The notes: a model not told the origin generated them from the sequence alone. 64,000 nucleotides of DNA from Cerrena zonata (GCA_038087015.1 JASBNA010000028.1:310001-374000); one strand, 5' to 3'. Positions 30,001-39,623 are shown, numbered from the stretch's first letter. Numbers and translations are program-made.

Positions 30001-31200
30001 CATTCAGAAATATTAACGGGTAAAAATACTATTTTAAACTTTGGTAAATCGTCAATGTTTTTGGAGACCAGTAGTGAGTTAATGGATAATATGAATGAAT
30101 CTTCATATATGGTACTAGCATGTCAACTGTGGCTTAATGTTAACTTGGAGAATTTAGCTTTTGTTTTTGTTCTTCTTATTGCTTTGTTGTGTGTTAACAG
30201 AGTTTTCCATTCAAGTGCATCAACCTCAGGGTTATTGCTTACATATACTATTCAGTCAGCGAGTACATTGGCACCATTATTATCAACATTAACAAAAGTG
30301 GAGAATGACATGAATGCAGTGGAACGGTTGTGTCAATATGCTCTTCATTTAAAACCAGAAAGGGAAGAGAGAGCTCAGCAATTAATCGAGCCTGACTGGC
30401 CATCAAGTGGAGCTATTGAATTTCAAAATGTATCCATGTCTTATAGGGCAGGTTTACCTTTGGTTTTGAGGGATTTAAGCTTCAAGGCAAACTCTTCTGA
30501 GAGAATTGGTGTTTGCGGTAGAACAGGTGCTGGTAAATCTTCAATCATGTCTGCTTTATATCAGTTGGTGTCTTTAACCAAAGGTAAGATCTTGATTGAT
30601 GGAGTTGATATTTCTAAATTAGATTTAAAGACTTTAAGGTCTAATTTGTCTATCATTCCACAAGATCCAGTCTTATTCAATGGTACTATTAGAAAAAACT
30701 TAGATCCCTTTGGTGATTTCAATGATGAATTATTGTGGAATGCATTATCAAGATGTGGCACTTTTGATTCTGAAGCGAAGGATTTGATTAAATCAGCACT
30801 GGTTGATGATGTAAGTAAATTACATAAATTTCATTTAGATCAAGTTGTCATTGACGAGGGAGCAAATTACTCTTTAGGTGAAAGACAATTGATTTCTTTT
30901 GCAAGGGCTTTGGTTAGGAATACGAAGATTTTGATTTTGGATGAAGCAACCTCGTCAGTTGATTATGAAACAGATGCCAAAATTCAGACCACCCTTAATA
31001 ATGAATTTGAAAACGTTACGATTTTGTGTATTGCTCATCGGTTGCGTACTATTCTTCATTACGATAAAATCATGACGTTGGAGAGAGGTGAGGTCAAGGA
31101 GTTTGATACACCAATTAATTTAATCAGAAAAGACGAAGGTATTTTCAAAAGCATGTGTGAAAAGTCTCAAATTACGGAACAAGATATCCTTCAGTCCTGA
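27043..31200 (+). CDS. YOR1: YOR1-type ABC transporter (ABCC family)
   Basis: 1385 aa, ATG at 27043, a full-length exporter with two membrane-domain/nucleotide-binding-domain (NBD) halves. The N-terminal region has the Yor1-like stretch KPFGYKDANFISRLFFWW. NBD1 has Walker A GLIGSGKSS (about residue 524), signature LSGGQKARTALARA, and Walker B IILLDDVLSAVD where the usual catalytic Glu is Asp, typical for ABCC NBD1. NBD2 has Walker A GRTGAGKSS (about 1160), signature YSLGERQLISFARAL and Walker B ILILDEATSSVD with a normal Glu. Yor1 expels organic anions such as oligomycin and aureobasidin A, and phospholipids, through the plasma membrane. It is slightly shorter than S. cerevisiae Yor1 (1477 aa). 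It sits beside an esterase, a monooxygenase and a zinc-cluster regulator. Confidence 0.92.
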   Translation: MSSSRDLESYLAKILPQKRLFSFLLKQKTVPLPEEHERKPFGYKDANFISRLFFWWVTPVLNVGYRRTLHAKDLFKLTEELTVEYRLELFKNCFESRLEYHRRRHLKRKLKNNQDGLVDLDELRKMDDFKMPKFMLVEVMLIVFKKDLLIATIFGLICGLGYTLAPFASKKLIQFVELKALGSDIAIGKGIGYAFATALLVLISGISLYQFQYFGSIVGTQSRSVLTQMILAKNFKLSPKSRLKYPPGSVTSLISTDLSRVDIAFVYQVILVALPIPMGVSIAILITNIGVSALISILIFVFFLAGIGYFSKLLYAYRNILSLLTDTRVGIIREIISNLKMIKFYSWELPYWKSLTKIRGEESSFVFKVQAIRSLVTVLSMSLTGVVTMIAFLILYAFERHIKDAGSMFSSVQSFQAFGMLFFFIPQALSTMADLFMAAKRAGEFLTCEEFVQNENYVTLTDEKDDFAIIISNAQFEWQLQETSNEDSTDSTGEDAEAKAATKLLKLRNINFKIAKKQFITVTGLIGSGKSSLLNAISGNMTLSEGNVVINGSLLMSGDPWIQNATIRENILFGSPFNKLWYDSVVFACGLQDDLKNLEAGDYTEVGEKGVTLSGGQKARTALARAVYANYDIILLDDVLSAVDVKVGQHIIEHCVFGLLKDKTVILATHQLSLAGSADKIIFMNGDGTMSMGTKTELLLQNPSFARLNEFSTTKESEDDSDSIEQDLEEVELLVDDNDGKHTQLKRRNVGKEVAKLEEENIYEDLDINKDITKGKIIQEEERAVNRLKAEVYITYIKEGTKNLTMSGFFGILLFLASISLFCQLFMNTWLSFWISRKFEGRSDSFYIGLYVMFVLLWVVFSVIENLYLAAIFTKSSKNLTLSAMKKVLGSPMSFIDTNPLGRIINRFSKDTDAMDNEIGPLLILAIDFISNIIGTIILNIVYMPWIALAIPGMFFFFFAISNYYQASSREIRRQEALLRSFAYTAHSEILTGKNTILNFGKSSMFLETSSELMDNMNESSYMVLACQLWLNVNLENLAFVFVLLIALLCVNRVFHSSASTSGLLLTYTIQSASTLAPLLSTLTKVENDMNAVERLCQYALHLKPEREERAQQLIEPDWPSSGAIEFQNVSMSYRAGLPLVLRDLSFKANSSERIGVCGRTGAGKSSIMSALYQLVSLTKGKILIDGVDISKLDLKTLRSNLSIIPQDPVLFNGTIRKNLDPFGDFNDELLWNALSRCGTFDSEAKDLIKSALVDDVSKLHKFHLDQVVIDEGANYSLGERQLISFARALVRNTKILILDEATSSVDYETDAKIQTTLNNEFENVTILCIAHRLRTILHYDKIMTLERGEVKEFDTPINLIRKDEGIFKSMCEKSQITEQDILQS

Positions 31201-31430
31201 TTGAAAAATTCAAACCTTTTTTTCTAACTTGCTTGTGTGTATATTATTTGTTTTAACTTGTCTATATTTTTTTTTATATATTGATAATTACTTATGGTTT
31301 ATTTGTTTATAAATTGTTGAATACTATTGAAGTCTTTCAAAGAACATGAAATGAATCATCCAAGCACCTTGTTTTTGGCATTTTTGACTGCAAAAAAAAA
31401 AAAAAAATCGCACTGTAAGTCAATAGAGAC

Positions 31431-32474
31431 CTATTCAGTTTTATGGGCCAATACAAGCTGGTGAGCTGTATATCTAATGTAGTCGGAAGCCTTCAGTAAG
31501 CTTGCGTCCATATGCATAAATGGATGAGGAACACCAGGATACCTTTTAAAAACCACTTCATTGCCGTTTTGAATTAGTTTGCAAGCATAGGCTTCACCTT
31601 CATCTCTCATGGGATCACAGCCTGCGGTCACCACCACGGTTTTGGGAAGATTAGAAAAGTCGGGGGCATTCATTACCGATTTAAACCAGCCAATTTCTTT
31701 CAACTCCTCGCTTCTTTTCTCTGGATCCTTTGATAGATGCTGCCACTTCAACTTGTCGAAAAAGGTAATCCTGGCCCAGTTAAGAGTAGGGGCAAACTCA
31801 CATTCTCTTGAAGACTCGTAGGGAGAATCAGCAGTCAGGTAATATGGCTCAACGTCATCGACTTGAGGAGTACCAGCTAAACAGAGTACTAGAGGTATCT
31901 TTGCATCACGGCATAAATGAGAAACAATGAATGCGATATTCCCACCCACAGAGACTCCTCCAATTGAAAGGCTTTCGTTATTGAATCCTAACTTATCTGA
32001 ATTTTCATATACATACTTTGTTGCTTCAAAACAGTCTTTGATGTAAGTCGGAAATTTATAATCAGGAACCAATCGATAATCAACATCGACTATGACTATT
32101 TTTGCTAATTCCACGTAATGACAAAGAATATGTTCTTCTGTGTTCAAGCTTCCAAGGCCACCGCCACCGCCATGGAAGTCTATATGCACTGGCAATTTTT
32201 CATTCAAATTAGTACCATTAGGTCTATAGATTCTCAACTTGATATCAGCCCCGTCGAACGAAGCGAATGTAATCTCTTCGATATTCTGTATTGTTGGATA
32301 AGAAGCAGTACCATAACTGTAGATCTTATCGTAATTCTCTCTCAACTTAGCCAAGTCAATTGGTTTATTTGGTGTATTAGCAACATGTCTATCATAGAGC
32401 TTGACAAACTCTGGGTCCAACTTGTCAACCATTGAAGGGTGTATTGGGTTAACGGCTTCGTGAGTTTGTGACAT
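31431..32474 (-). CDS. Alpha/beta hydrolase (HSL/acetyl-esterase type)
   Basis: 347 aa from the ATG at 32474 (the upstream in-frame TTG at 32549 is not used). Motifs of the hormone-sensitive-lipase esterase family are clear: the oxyanion loop HIDFHGGGGGLGS, the nucleophile elbow GGVSVGGN (GxSxG), the acid region TAGCDPMRDEGEAYA and the final histidine in GVPHPFMHM. No signal peptide, so it is probably cytosolic. Related fungal enzymes hydrolyse short acyl esters or lactones, including plant and microbial compounds. It is divergent from the FAD monooxygenase gene across 331 bp, a configuration that suggests shared control. Fungal substrates of this family are mostly unassigned, so none is named. 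Confidence 0.87.
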   Translation of the reverse strand: MSQTHEAVNPIHPSMVDKLDPEFVKLYDRHVANTPNKPIDLAKLRENYDKIYSYGTASYPTIQNIEEITFASFDGADIKLRIYRPNGTNLNEKLPVHIDFHGGGGGLGSLNTEEHILCHYVELAKIVIVDVDYRLVPDYKFPTYIKDCFEATKYVYENSDKLGFNNESLSIGGVSVGGNIAFIVSHLCRDAKIPLVLCLAGTPQVDDVEPYYLTADSPYESSRECEFAPTLNWARITFFDKLKWQHLSKDPEKRSEELKEIGWFKSVMNAPDFSNLPKTVVVTAGCDPMRDEGEAYACKLIQNGNEVVFKRYPGVPHPFMHMDASLLKASDYIRYTAHQLVLAHKTE

Positions 32475-32631
32475 CCTGAAGTTAATTTCTAGAGTTCTTT
32501 TATTGGAATTGTTCAAGTGGAAACTTGAATTTGATTCATAGAAACCCAAACCATACTTATATCAACCTAGTCTCTTCTACAATATTATGGTGGAATTCGA
32601 AGTAATACACCTTTGAGCTTATGAATATATT

Positions 32632-32716
32632 CCGAAAAGAAAAATCGCCGACTGCAAAACGCACCGAAAGTGATAAAAAGAGCCATAGAAGAAAATTCCG
32701 TTAATTAATAGGGCCG
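32632..32716. promoter_or_regulatory. Array of five CCG triplets in a bidirectional promoter
   Basis: Five CCG triplets start at 32632, 32648, 32664, 32698 and 32714, so the steps are 16, 16, 34 and 16 bp. Four of the five are followed by A. They lie between the divergent starts of the esterase (32474) and the monooxygenase (32806) in AT-rich DNA. CCG/CGG triplets are the classical half-sites of Zn2Cys6 regulators, and such a regulator with two zinc clusters is coded 1.9 kb away. The spacing is seen directly; the binding is inference. Confidence 0.45.
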
Positions 32717-32805
32717 ATGGGTTCAATGTCCTTGGTTGTTTGAAGAATTTTATTTAAATGACTAGTATGTAGAAGAAGTAAGATGCTGGTAAGTTCGACA
32801 ATAGT

Positions 32806-34014
32806 ATGACTAGCGATAGAAAACCTCCAGAATTTATTATCTCAGGAGCTGGGATCATTGGACCATTATTAGCCAATGCTCTCAAAGCTCGAAATATCCC
32901 ATTCGTTATCTTGGAGAGAGATACTTCCCTTGAATTCAGAGAGAAGTCGGGATGGGCCATTACCCTACACTATGCCTTAGAAGCATTCAAAAATTTGGTT
33001 CCCAAGCAAAAAATGGATCCGTTGTATGATTCCCAAGTAAGACCTAACTTTCACAAGTCAGATTCAGGAAACTTTAAGTATATTAATGCTAGTACTGGTG
33101 AGGTTGTTGTATGTATACCACCTTCTTCGAGAATAAGAGTTAGACGTGAACAAATAAGAAGGGTTTTGTTAGACGGACTTGAAGTTGAATGGGATTCAAA
33201 AGTCGAGTCTATTGATTATCACGATGATTTGGTTTCGGTTACATGCTCTAATGGGAAACAATACACTGGGGACGTTCTAATTGGCTGCGATGGCTCGAAT
33301 TCTATAACGAGAAGGTTGATTGATCCTAAGGAAGGTGGGCTTTATCAGCTTCCAATTAGGTTTTGCGGTGCTAGAGTTCAGTTGAACAAAGAGGAATTCG
33401 ATAGAATTTCTAATCATTTTGATCCATTATTATTCCAAGGAACTGTCCCGGAAACAAATACTTTCTTCTGGTATTCTGCTTTAGCTACCCCAGAATATAC
33501 AAAAGCACCCGATCTTTACTACGCTCAAGTGAACCTTTCATGGAATGTTCCTGAAACTGATGAACCTTTTGAAACTCAGGAACAAAAAGCTAATGCTTTG
33601 AAAAAGCATTCTCAGGGATTGAGTCCAGAGTTATCCTGGTTGGTAGACCGAGCAGTGCAAAACCCGGAAGAGCTTATGGAGATCAAACTTTGTGATTGGG
33701 AAAAAGTCGATTGGGATGATCATGATGGAAAAGTATTATTAGCACTGGACAGTCTCCATCCAATGACCATGTACCGAGGAAGTGCTTGTAATGAAGGGAT
33801 ACTAGACGTGGCCGAATTGGTCAAACAACTAGATCTACATTTACAGGGACTGTTTTCATGGAAAGATGCAGTTGCAAATTACCGTAATTCTGTTCAGGAA
33901 AGAGCAAGACAAGCAGTCTTATTATCCAGACAAGCATGTCTAGATGCTCATGATATGTCTAAAATCAAACCTAACTCTACATCCCCATTACTTTCTGTTA
34001 GAAAGAGTAAATAA
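32806..34014 (+). CDS. FAD-dependent aromatic monooxygenase
   Basis: 402 aa, ATG at 32806. A class A flavoprotein hydroxylase: N-terminal dinucleotide motif ISGAGIIGPLLANALKAR followed by the acidic strand FVILERD, the NADPH/FAD motif GDVLIGCDGSNSITRR, and a C-terminal flavin-pyrophosphate region KVLLALDSLHPMTMYRGSACNEG. In the usual motif the residue before Asp is Gly; here it is Leu (ALD), so the GD motif is altered. The C-terminal region is otherwise typical. It is divergent from the esterase and beside a regulator gene, so an inducible degradation or detoxification step is likely. Substrate not assignable. Confidence 0.85.
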   Translation: MTSDRKPPEFIISGAGIIGPLLANALKARNIPFVILERDTSLEFREKSGWAITLHYALEAFKNLVPKQKMDPLYDSQVRPNFHKSDSGNFKYINASTGEVVVCIPPSSRIRVRREQIRRVLLDGLEVEWDSKVESIDYHDDLVSVTCSNGKQYTGDVLIGCDGSNSITRRLIDPKEGGLYQLPIRFCGARVQLNKEEFDRISNHFDPLLFQGTVPETNTFFWYSALATPEYTKAPDLYYAQVNLSWNVPETDEPFETQEQKANALKKHSQGLSPELSWLVDRAVQNPEELMEIKLCDWEKVDWDDHDGKVLLALDSLHPMTMYRGSACNEGILDVAELVKQLDLHLQGLFSWKDAVANYRNSVQERARQAVLLSRQACLDAHDMSKIKPNSTSPLLSVRKSK

Positions 34015-34665
34015 AAGAGCCAATCAAATTATGTCCCCAATTAATTCTTGTTCAATACAGAACAATATGTAAGCTACTAATTCGAAAGAAACTTAATTGG
34101 AAAGAAACCTCCTTAATTGAAGAAACTTTAAGGATACCTGAATACCTACTGGGCCTTTGTCGTTCGCTGTGTTTCTTGTCGTTAGTTGTGCTCCATTTAG
34201 ATTATAACCGTTGTGCGTTGTAGAAACCCTTTTTTGCAACTACCGGAACTATTGATACATAAGAAAAAGCTATCTCTATGGAAAATATAATTGAGTTTCA
34301 TAGTAAGCACTAACTAAATACTTCATTGAAGTATGACTTTATATAAATACTTTGTTGAGAATGCATTCATTAGTTACAGAAGAATTTGCTCAACTTGAAA
34401 GGTTAACGAAAACAAATGCAACATGAACGTGACTCTGCAGAAAACACTGCCGACCTCTTGCGTATTCTGATACGAGGGCCAATAAAGGAAGTACTAGAAT
34501 AAGCTTTAAATACTGTTCCGAACGGTTCGCAAACGGGATAAAAATTCCTTATTGATAATTTTTCATTAGAAAAAAAAAAGATAAGACTTGATAAGACGGA
34601 TCCCTAATTCTGTGACTAGTTCATGATGTATTCATGTTACTTCTTCTCGATGCCAATAGTGAGTG
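34015..34665. promoter_or_regulatory. Promoter region of the zinc-cluster regulator with CCG/CGG sites
   Basis: About 650 bp of mostly AT-rich DNA. CCG or CGG triplets occur at 34208, 34243, 34450, 34518, 34523 and 34534; the cluster CCGaaCGG followed by CGGG around 34518-34536 forms an imperfect palindrome (cgaac-g-gttcg). Self-regulation of the zinc-cluster gene is a reasonable inference. Confidence 0.35.
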
Positions 34666-36475
34666 ATGCCAATCTCGAATAGGAAGCAGAATTGTGATAA
34701 GTGTCATGAGAAGAAAAGGGCCTGTAAGGGAAATACTATTCCTTGCAATGGTTGTGAAAAACTGGGGGTCCCTTGTACTTTTTTAAGGCCCAAACTCAAA
34801 GTTGGACGTCCCAAGTCTAAACAGATTTTGCAATTTGATGGAATTAGCACTCATACGAGAAAGAGGAAGTATAGCAGAAAAGGATGTTATACATGTAAAA
34901 TGAAAAAGCGAAAATGTGATGAGATCTTCCCTCAATGTGGATCTTGCCAAAGATTAAATATTGAATGCAAAAGACCTGGCATGGATAATTTTCCCCAAGC
35001 TCAAGTTAATCGAACGATATCAGATGACTCGATAGAATCTTCTTGGGAAATGCTGCTAGATTATGATAGTTTGTTACCTTTGATGGACTCTACCGGTCAA
35101 TCTTTCAATAGAAGGGATAAGATGATGTTAAGTTGTTTGATGAAATCACCCCCATCTATATCACTGGCTTCTCAACCCCTTGATCCAATCACCTGTCCCT
35201 CGGTTCATGGAATGAAAAATATGTCACCTTGTATGAGTGATCTGTCCGAAGAATTGGACTCTAAGCATTATGAAGAGACTAGAATAAACTTAATTCGGGT
35301 TTGTGAAACTAATAATAATTGTTTACCATGGAAAGAAGTTGAACTTTTAAAATATTTTATTAAGAATGTTTCTTTCCTTCTCTTTGTTGATAAAACAACC
35401 GATAAATTCCTTTCCACTGTAATTCCACTTTGTTTAGAGGATCATAGAGTTAGGTACCCTGTAATTGCCATTGCAGCCTCGAATAAAGCAAACAGCTATG
35501 ATTTTAGTAACGAAAGCAAAAGAGATAAGGTTTTATAGAGCAAAAGCTCAAACTAACATAATTTTAGAATCAGCCGACTCAGGCTCCCAAAATTTATTGC
35601 TTGGTATATTACTAGTATGTGTTTTGGAGATTCTTGAAGGAGATTCATTGTTCTGGAGTATATCTTTAGAAAAAGCCACTCAGTTTATACAACTTAACGG
35701 GGGTTTTGGTGCATTATCTAGAGCATCACCCTTAATATTTCAACTATTTTGTTACCTTGATATGATTTCTAGTTTGAGCACTTGCTCGATTCCCCATGCC
35801 GATACTTTGCAAAATAGTTCGAATCATCTAGCCTGGTTTGAGGATGAGCAAATTTCCAACTCATTTAAAAGTAAGTTTGGATTTAAGTTTGGTATTGCCG
35901 GTGAGCTACTAAAGATTATTGGTAATATTTCTACCTTATCAAGTATGAGAGAAGCCAGGTATACTTCAGTCGAAAAAGATAAGCAGTTTAACCTGTTGGC
36001 GAACATAATAGAAATGAAATTACAAATCTGGACACCACCTATGGGGAGATTGGCAAACGAAATCGAAACTGATAAGGACTCAAGTTTAGTCATTTCTTCT
36101 TTCACCTTGGCTTTCCAATGGGCAGCTTTCTTACGACTTCACCAGGTTAGATATGGTTATGATAGAAGAAACTCGCGTATAGAAGCATGTGTTTCAATTA
36201 TTTTACGGTCAATTAAAGTTATTGATATGAACTCTGATCTTGAATTACTGATGATGTTTCCATTGGTGATGGCGGGGTCCGTTGCGGTTCAACAAGAAGA
36301 CAGAGACTATATAATGACCAGAATTCAAAACATAAAGCATCGCTTGAGATTTAATTATATTTCAGAGTTTGAGAAATTGCTTTTACAAGTTTGGAGCAGT
36401 GACAAGACTGAAGGAGATTCGGTAAATTGGGCAAAGATAAGATTCTTCCAATTTCCTGGTCTTGTAATGTTCTGA
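34666..36475 (+). pseudogene. Transcription regulator with two tandem Zn2Cys6 domains, one frameshift
   Basis: About 602 aa when read across one break. The ATG is at 34666 (MPISNRKQN); an earlier ATG is closed by a stop. Two complete zinc clusters lie in the first 105 residues, both C-x2-C-x6-C-x6-C-x2-C-x6-C: CDKCHEKKRACK...CNGCEKLGVPC and CYTCKMKKRKCDEIFPQCGSC. The second also has the KMKKRKCD basic face common in DNA binding. Middle and C-terminal parts resemble the fungal-specific regulatory domain of such factors (VRYPVIAIAAS). At about 35528-35531 one extra base shifts the frame after NESKRDK; the next frame continues FYRAKAQTNII. It is probably the regulator of the neighbouring monooxygenase and esterase. 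Confidence 0.8.
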
Positions 36476-36802
36476 CTTGTATTCTGAAAAGCATCGACAT
36501 TCTGCTTGAGAATCTCTCTTTTCTATGAACACTTTCCTTCAATATATACGTATAAGCTTAAAAGTCGGCTTACTGCCTACTTTTTGTATGTAAATTTGTA
36601 GTATGTCAGAGAGTACAATTACTGCGAAAAATTAATTTTAACTTGCAAAACTGTCAAAAATAATTCGAATTGTTGCGAAAAAAGAGTAAGAACATTTTGG
36701 GTATGCTTCAAATACTGTTTCCATGAACTATATATATAGTATAGATGATTTTGGCTACCTTTGATTAAACAGGCTATCTTTCTTCTTCCATTACAATAAG
36801 AA

Positions 36803-37895
36803 ATGCCTTCTCGTAACTTTCAAATTCAATCCGCTGCTAGCTCAGTTTGAAAGTGAGTTTGAACAAATCATTCAAGACACCGCCGAATACGATGATTTTG
36901 ACTTTGGAAACGGGAGTACATCTATGTATGAAGTAAGGCGTTTCTTGAAGCCATGCATTAAATATCCCGAATCCAAAAAAAAGAAAGGATCCAGAGGCCA
37001 GAGACATACATAAAAAGGGTGTTATTTTTGCTGACCAGCTAGTTGAAGTTAAATGTTACCGTAAACCACCGATCAAGAAACCCTGCATGGATTTTATCTC
37101 ACCAGAGAAGAGACAAGAAAGAAGACGGTTGAGTGCCTTGAGAGCCAGAGTCATCCGAAAGAGCTCTATCAAAACGCATAATTTTCTCATTAGAAATCCT
37201 CTCGGAGTACCCAATAATCCATATTTCAGAGATTGTCAAAAAACAAAACGACAATTGATTTCCGAGGTCTTAACCTTGATTAAAGAAGTCAAAGGATACT
37301 TGAAGTATGTCCCTACGATTTTCAAGAAATCCACCCCTTCGACAACCATATTATAACGTATATGAATTCTGTTGGTAGGTTGGCAAATGATCCAGCAAGA
37401 CCGCCCATTAATCCTTCATCTAAAAGCCCAAATGCTTTCAGGGCTTTCACATTACAAGAAATCCCATGGGAACTCGAGTTAAAGCTATGGTCCTACAGAA
37501 AACTCAAGATCAAAGAGTTTTATTGCAAGGAGTTAGCAAGTCAAGGCATCATTAATATCGATTTTCTTCACATGGGTGAGTACTTCTCGGAAAACTACCA
37601 CAGAGGAAAATACAAGAGATTCGTGGAAAACCCTTTTCAATACTTCACCAAGGATGTTCTGTTAAACGAAGACTTGGAATCAGTGAAAGAAGACTGGTAT
37701 AACATTTCCGAAAGTGCTCTATCTCCTGTGCCGTCCCCAACAGACTTTCTGCTCCCCCAAACAGATGACATTGTCACCATTTTTGGTGACGAATTGCTTC
37801 CAGACTCTCAAATTCCAACCCTACCACCCGAACCTTTTGTTGAAATTGACCTAACCGATAGCCAGGATATAGTAGGCATCTTCGAGTTTGATTAA
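36803..37895 (+). pseudogene. Broken gene of unknown family (three frameshifts)
   Basis: Four open pieces follow one another from the ATG at 36803 (MPSRNFQIQ) to a TAA at 37895. The frame changes near 36842, in the A-run at about 36975-36990, and near 37340-37356. Read across them, the product is about 360 aa. It has an acidic N-terminal segment (QFESEFEQIIQD), a basic KKRKDPEARDIHKKGVIFADQLVEVKCY segment containing a K-x-V-x-F docking-type motif, a basic middle rich in Arg, and a C-terminal acidic tail. A TATA-like run precedes it at about 36729-36745. I do not recognise the family. The reading frames keep protein-like composition across the breaks, so the breaks may be assembly errors. Confidence 0.6.
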
Positions 37896-38204
37896 TATTG
37901 TTTTGCAACCAAAAATGTACCCACCGCCTCCCTGAGGAATCGAACCAACAAACGGGTAAACATAAAACCACTCGAAAAGTTTTCTAGAAAGTTCTCAATT
38001 TGAAAGAACTGGTGTACGGATGCCAAACCTTTATAGGACGGCGGGCAATTTATTGAGCATCAAATATACTCAAAGTCAGATCGATAAGATGGCGATATCT
38101 TTCTTTGAACAATACAATATATACCTTGCATTTATAATAAAGTATCAGTAATCGATATTCCATTGGTATCAAGGAAAAAACTGTAACATAGAACAATAAA
38201 AATA

Positions 38205-39311
38205 ATGTCTGATAATATCACAATTACAATAAAATCATCCGGGGATGTTAAATATGAAGTCAATGTATCTCCAACCATAACGGTTTTAGAATTGAAGGAA
38301 AAAATTGCTGAAGAGTCATCTGTTCCAGCTGGTAATCAAAGATTGATTTATTCTGGTAAAGTTTTGAAAGATGGTGAAACCGTTTCTTCTTATAAGGTTC
38401 AATCTGGTCATACCATTCATTTAGTTAAGAGTGCCGGAGCTAAACCAGCGTCTGCTTCGGGGGCTACTAATTCCACTACTGCTGCTAGTGGATCGGAAAA
38501 TCAAAGTTCTAATGCCTCCAACAATTCCGGTGTTCCTTCTAACATCGCTGCTGGTCAAGGTTCTTTCAATCCATTAGCTGATCTAACTGGTGCTCGTTAC
38601 GCTGGTTATACTCAATTACCATCGGCTTCTATGTTTGGTCCTGATGGGGGGATGAATAGTGGTATGCCTGATCCTGAACAATTGTCCCAAATGATGTCCA
38701 ATCCAATGTTTCAAGAAAGTATGAACTCGATGTTATCTAATCCTCAAATGCTTGATTTCATGATTAACCAAAACCCTCAATTGAGAGCCATGGGTCCTCA
38801 AGTAAGGGAAATGTTTCAGAGTCCCTTTTTCAGACAAATGTTATCCAATCCCGAAATGATGAGATCTATGATGAGTCTAAGTAGCCAAGGTGGATTCCCA
38901 GGTCTTGGTGGTGCGGGCGCAGGTGCTAATTCTTTCCCAGCCCCTGGTGCCAACCCAACCGTTGGTGGAGAATCCGCCAGAAATGAAGACTCTAATAACA
39001 CTACTGAAAACTCTGGTGCCAACACCAACTCTAACAATAACAATGCTGCTGCCAATCCTTTTGCATCCATGTTTCCAAATGGTGTTCCTCCAATAGACCC
39101 TTCCTTCTTATTTGGTGGTGCAGGTGCTGGCGCTGGCGCAGGTGCAGCTCCTGCTCCTGCTGATAACCGTCCTCCAGAAGAAAGATACGAAAGCCAACTT
39201 GGTCAATTGAACGACATGGGCTTTTTCGATTTTGATAGAAACGTTGAAGCCTTGAGAAGAAGCGGTGGTAGTGTCCAAGGGGCTGTTGAATACTTATTGT
39301 CCAACATTTAA
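38205..39311 (+). CDS. DSK2: Ubiquilin-type ubiquitin receptor DSK2
   Basis: 368 aa, ATG at 38205. Domain order is complete: a ubiquitin-like domain at residues about 3-76 (ITIKSSGDVKYEVN, LIYSGKVLKDGETV), a Ser/Asn-rich linker, a Sti1-type region at about 155-220 rich in Met and Asn-Pro (MMSNPMFQESM, LSNPQMLDFM, NPQLRAM), a Gly/Ala/Pro linker and a C-terminal UBA domain (YESQLGQLNDMGFFDFDRN). S. cerevisiae Dsk2 is 373 aa. It carries ubiquitylated clients to the proteasome and also acts in ER-associated degradation and spindle-pole duplication. Confidence 0.94.
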   Translation: MSDNITITIKSSGDVKYEVNVSPTITVLELKEKIAEESSVPAGNQRLIYSGKVLKDGETVSSYKVQSGHTIHLVKSAGAKPASASGATNSTTAASGSENQSSNASNNSGVPSNIAAGQGSFNPLADLTGARYAGYTQLPSASMFGPDGGMNSGMPDPEQLSQMMSNPMFQESMNSMLSNPQMLDFMINQNPQLRAMGPQVREMFQSPFFRQMLSNPEMMRSMMSLSSQGGFPGLGGAGAGANSFPAPGANPTVGGESARNEDSNNTTENSGANTNSNNNNAAANPFASMFPNGVPPIDPSFLFGGAGAGAGAGAAPAPADNRPPEERYESQLGQLNDMGFFDFDRNVEALRRSGGSVQGAVEYLLSNI

Positions 39312-39623
39312 CCTTTGACTTCTTCTTCGAATTTGTATTTTCTTTTAGTTTAATGTTAATATTTGAATTTCTTTGAGTAAGACTCTATATTCTTGTAAGA
39401 AGCTTTGTAAAAATGTTGATCTCACAAAAGTTAATGAAAATCTGAACAAAAAAAAAAAAAGAGAACGAAAAAACATTAACTAAGTAAACACTAGCATTAG
39501 TATATTTGAATCAATTAAAAGTTAAGTATTCTTTCTATCAAAAGCCCCCACCCGGATTGAACAAGCGGAACAAATAAATCATCAAGTCATCAATCATATA
39601 AGTTTCCGTGTGGGTTAGAGAGA

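Noticed and set aside
37933..37960. tRNA-like box B on the minus strand (complement of ggttcgattcc) near 37935-37948
   Set aside because: The flanking bases do not form a T-stem and no box A or acceptor stem is found at the right distance, so it is probably chance or a small remnant.
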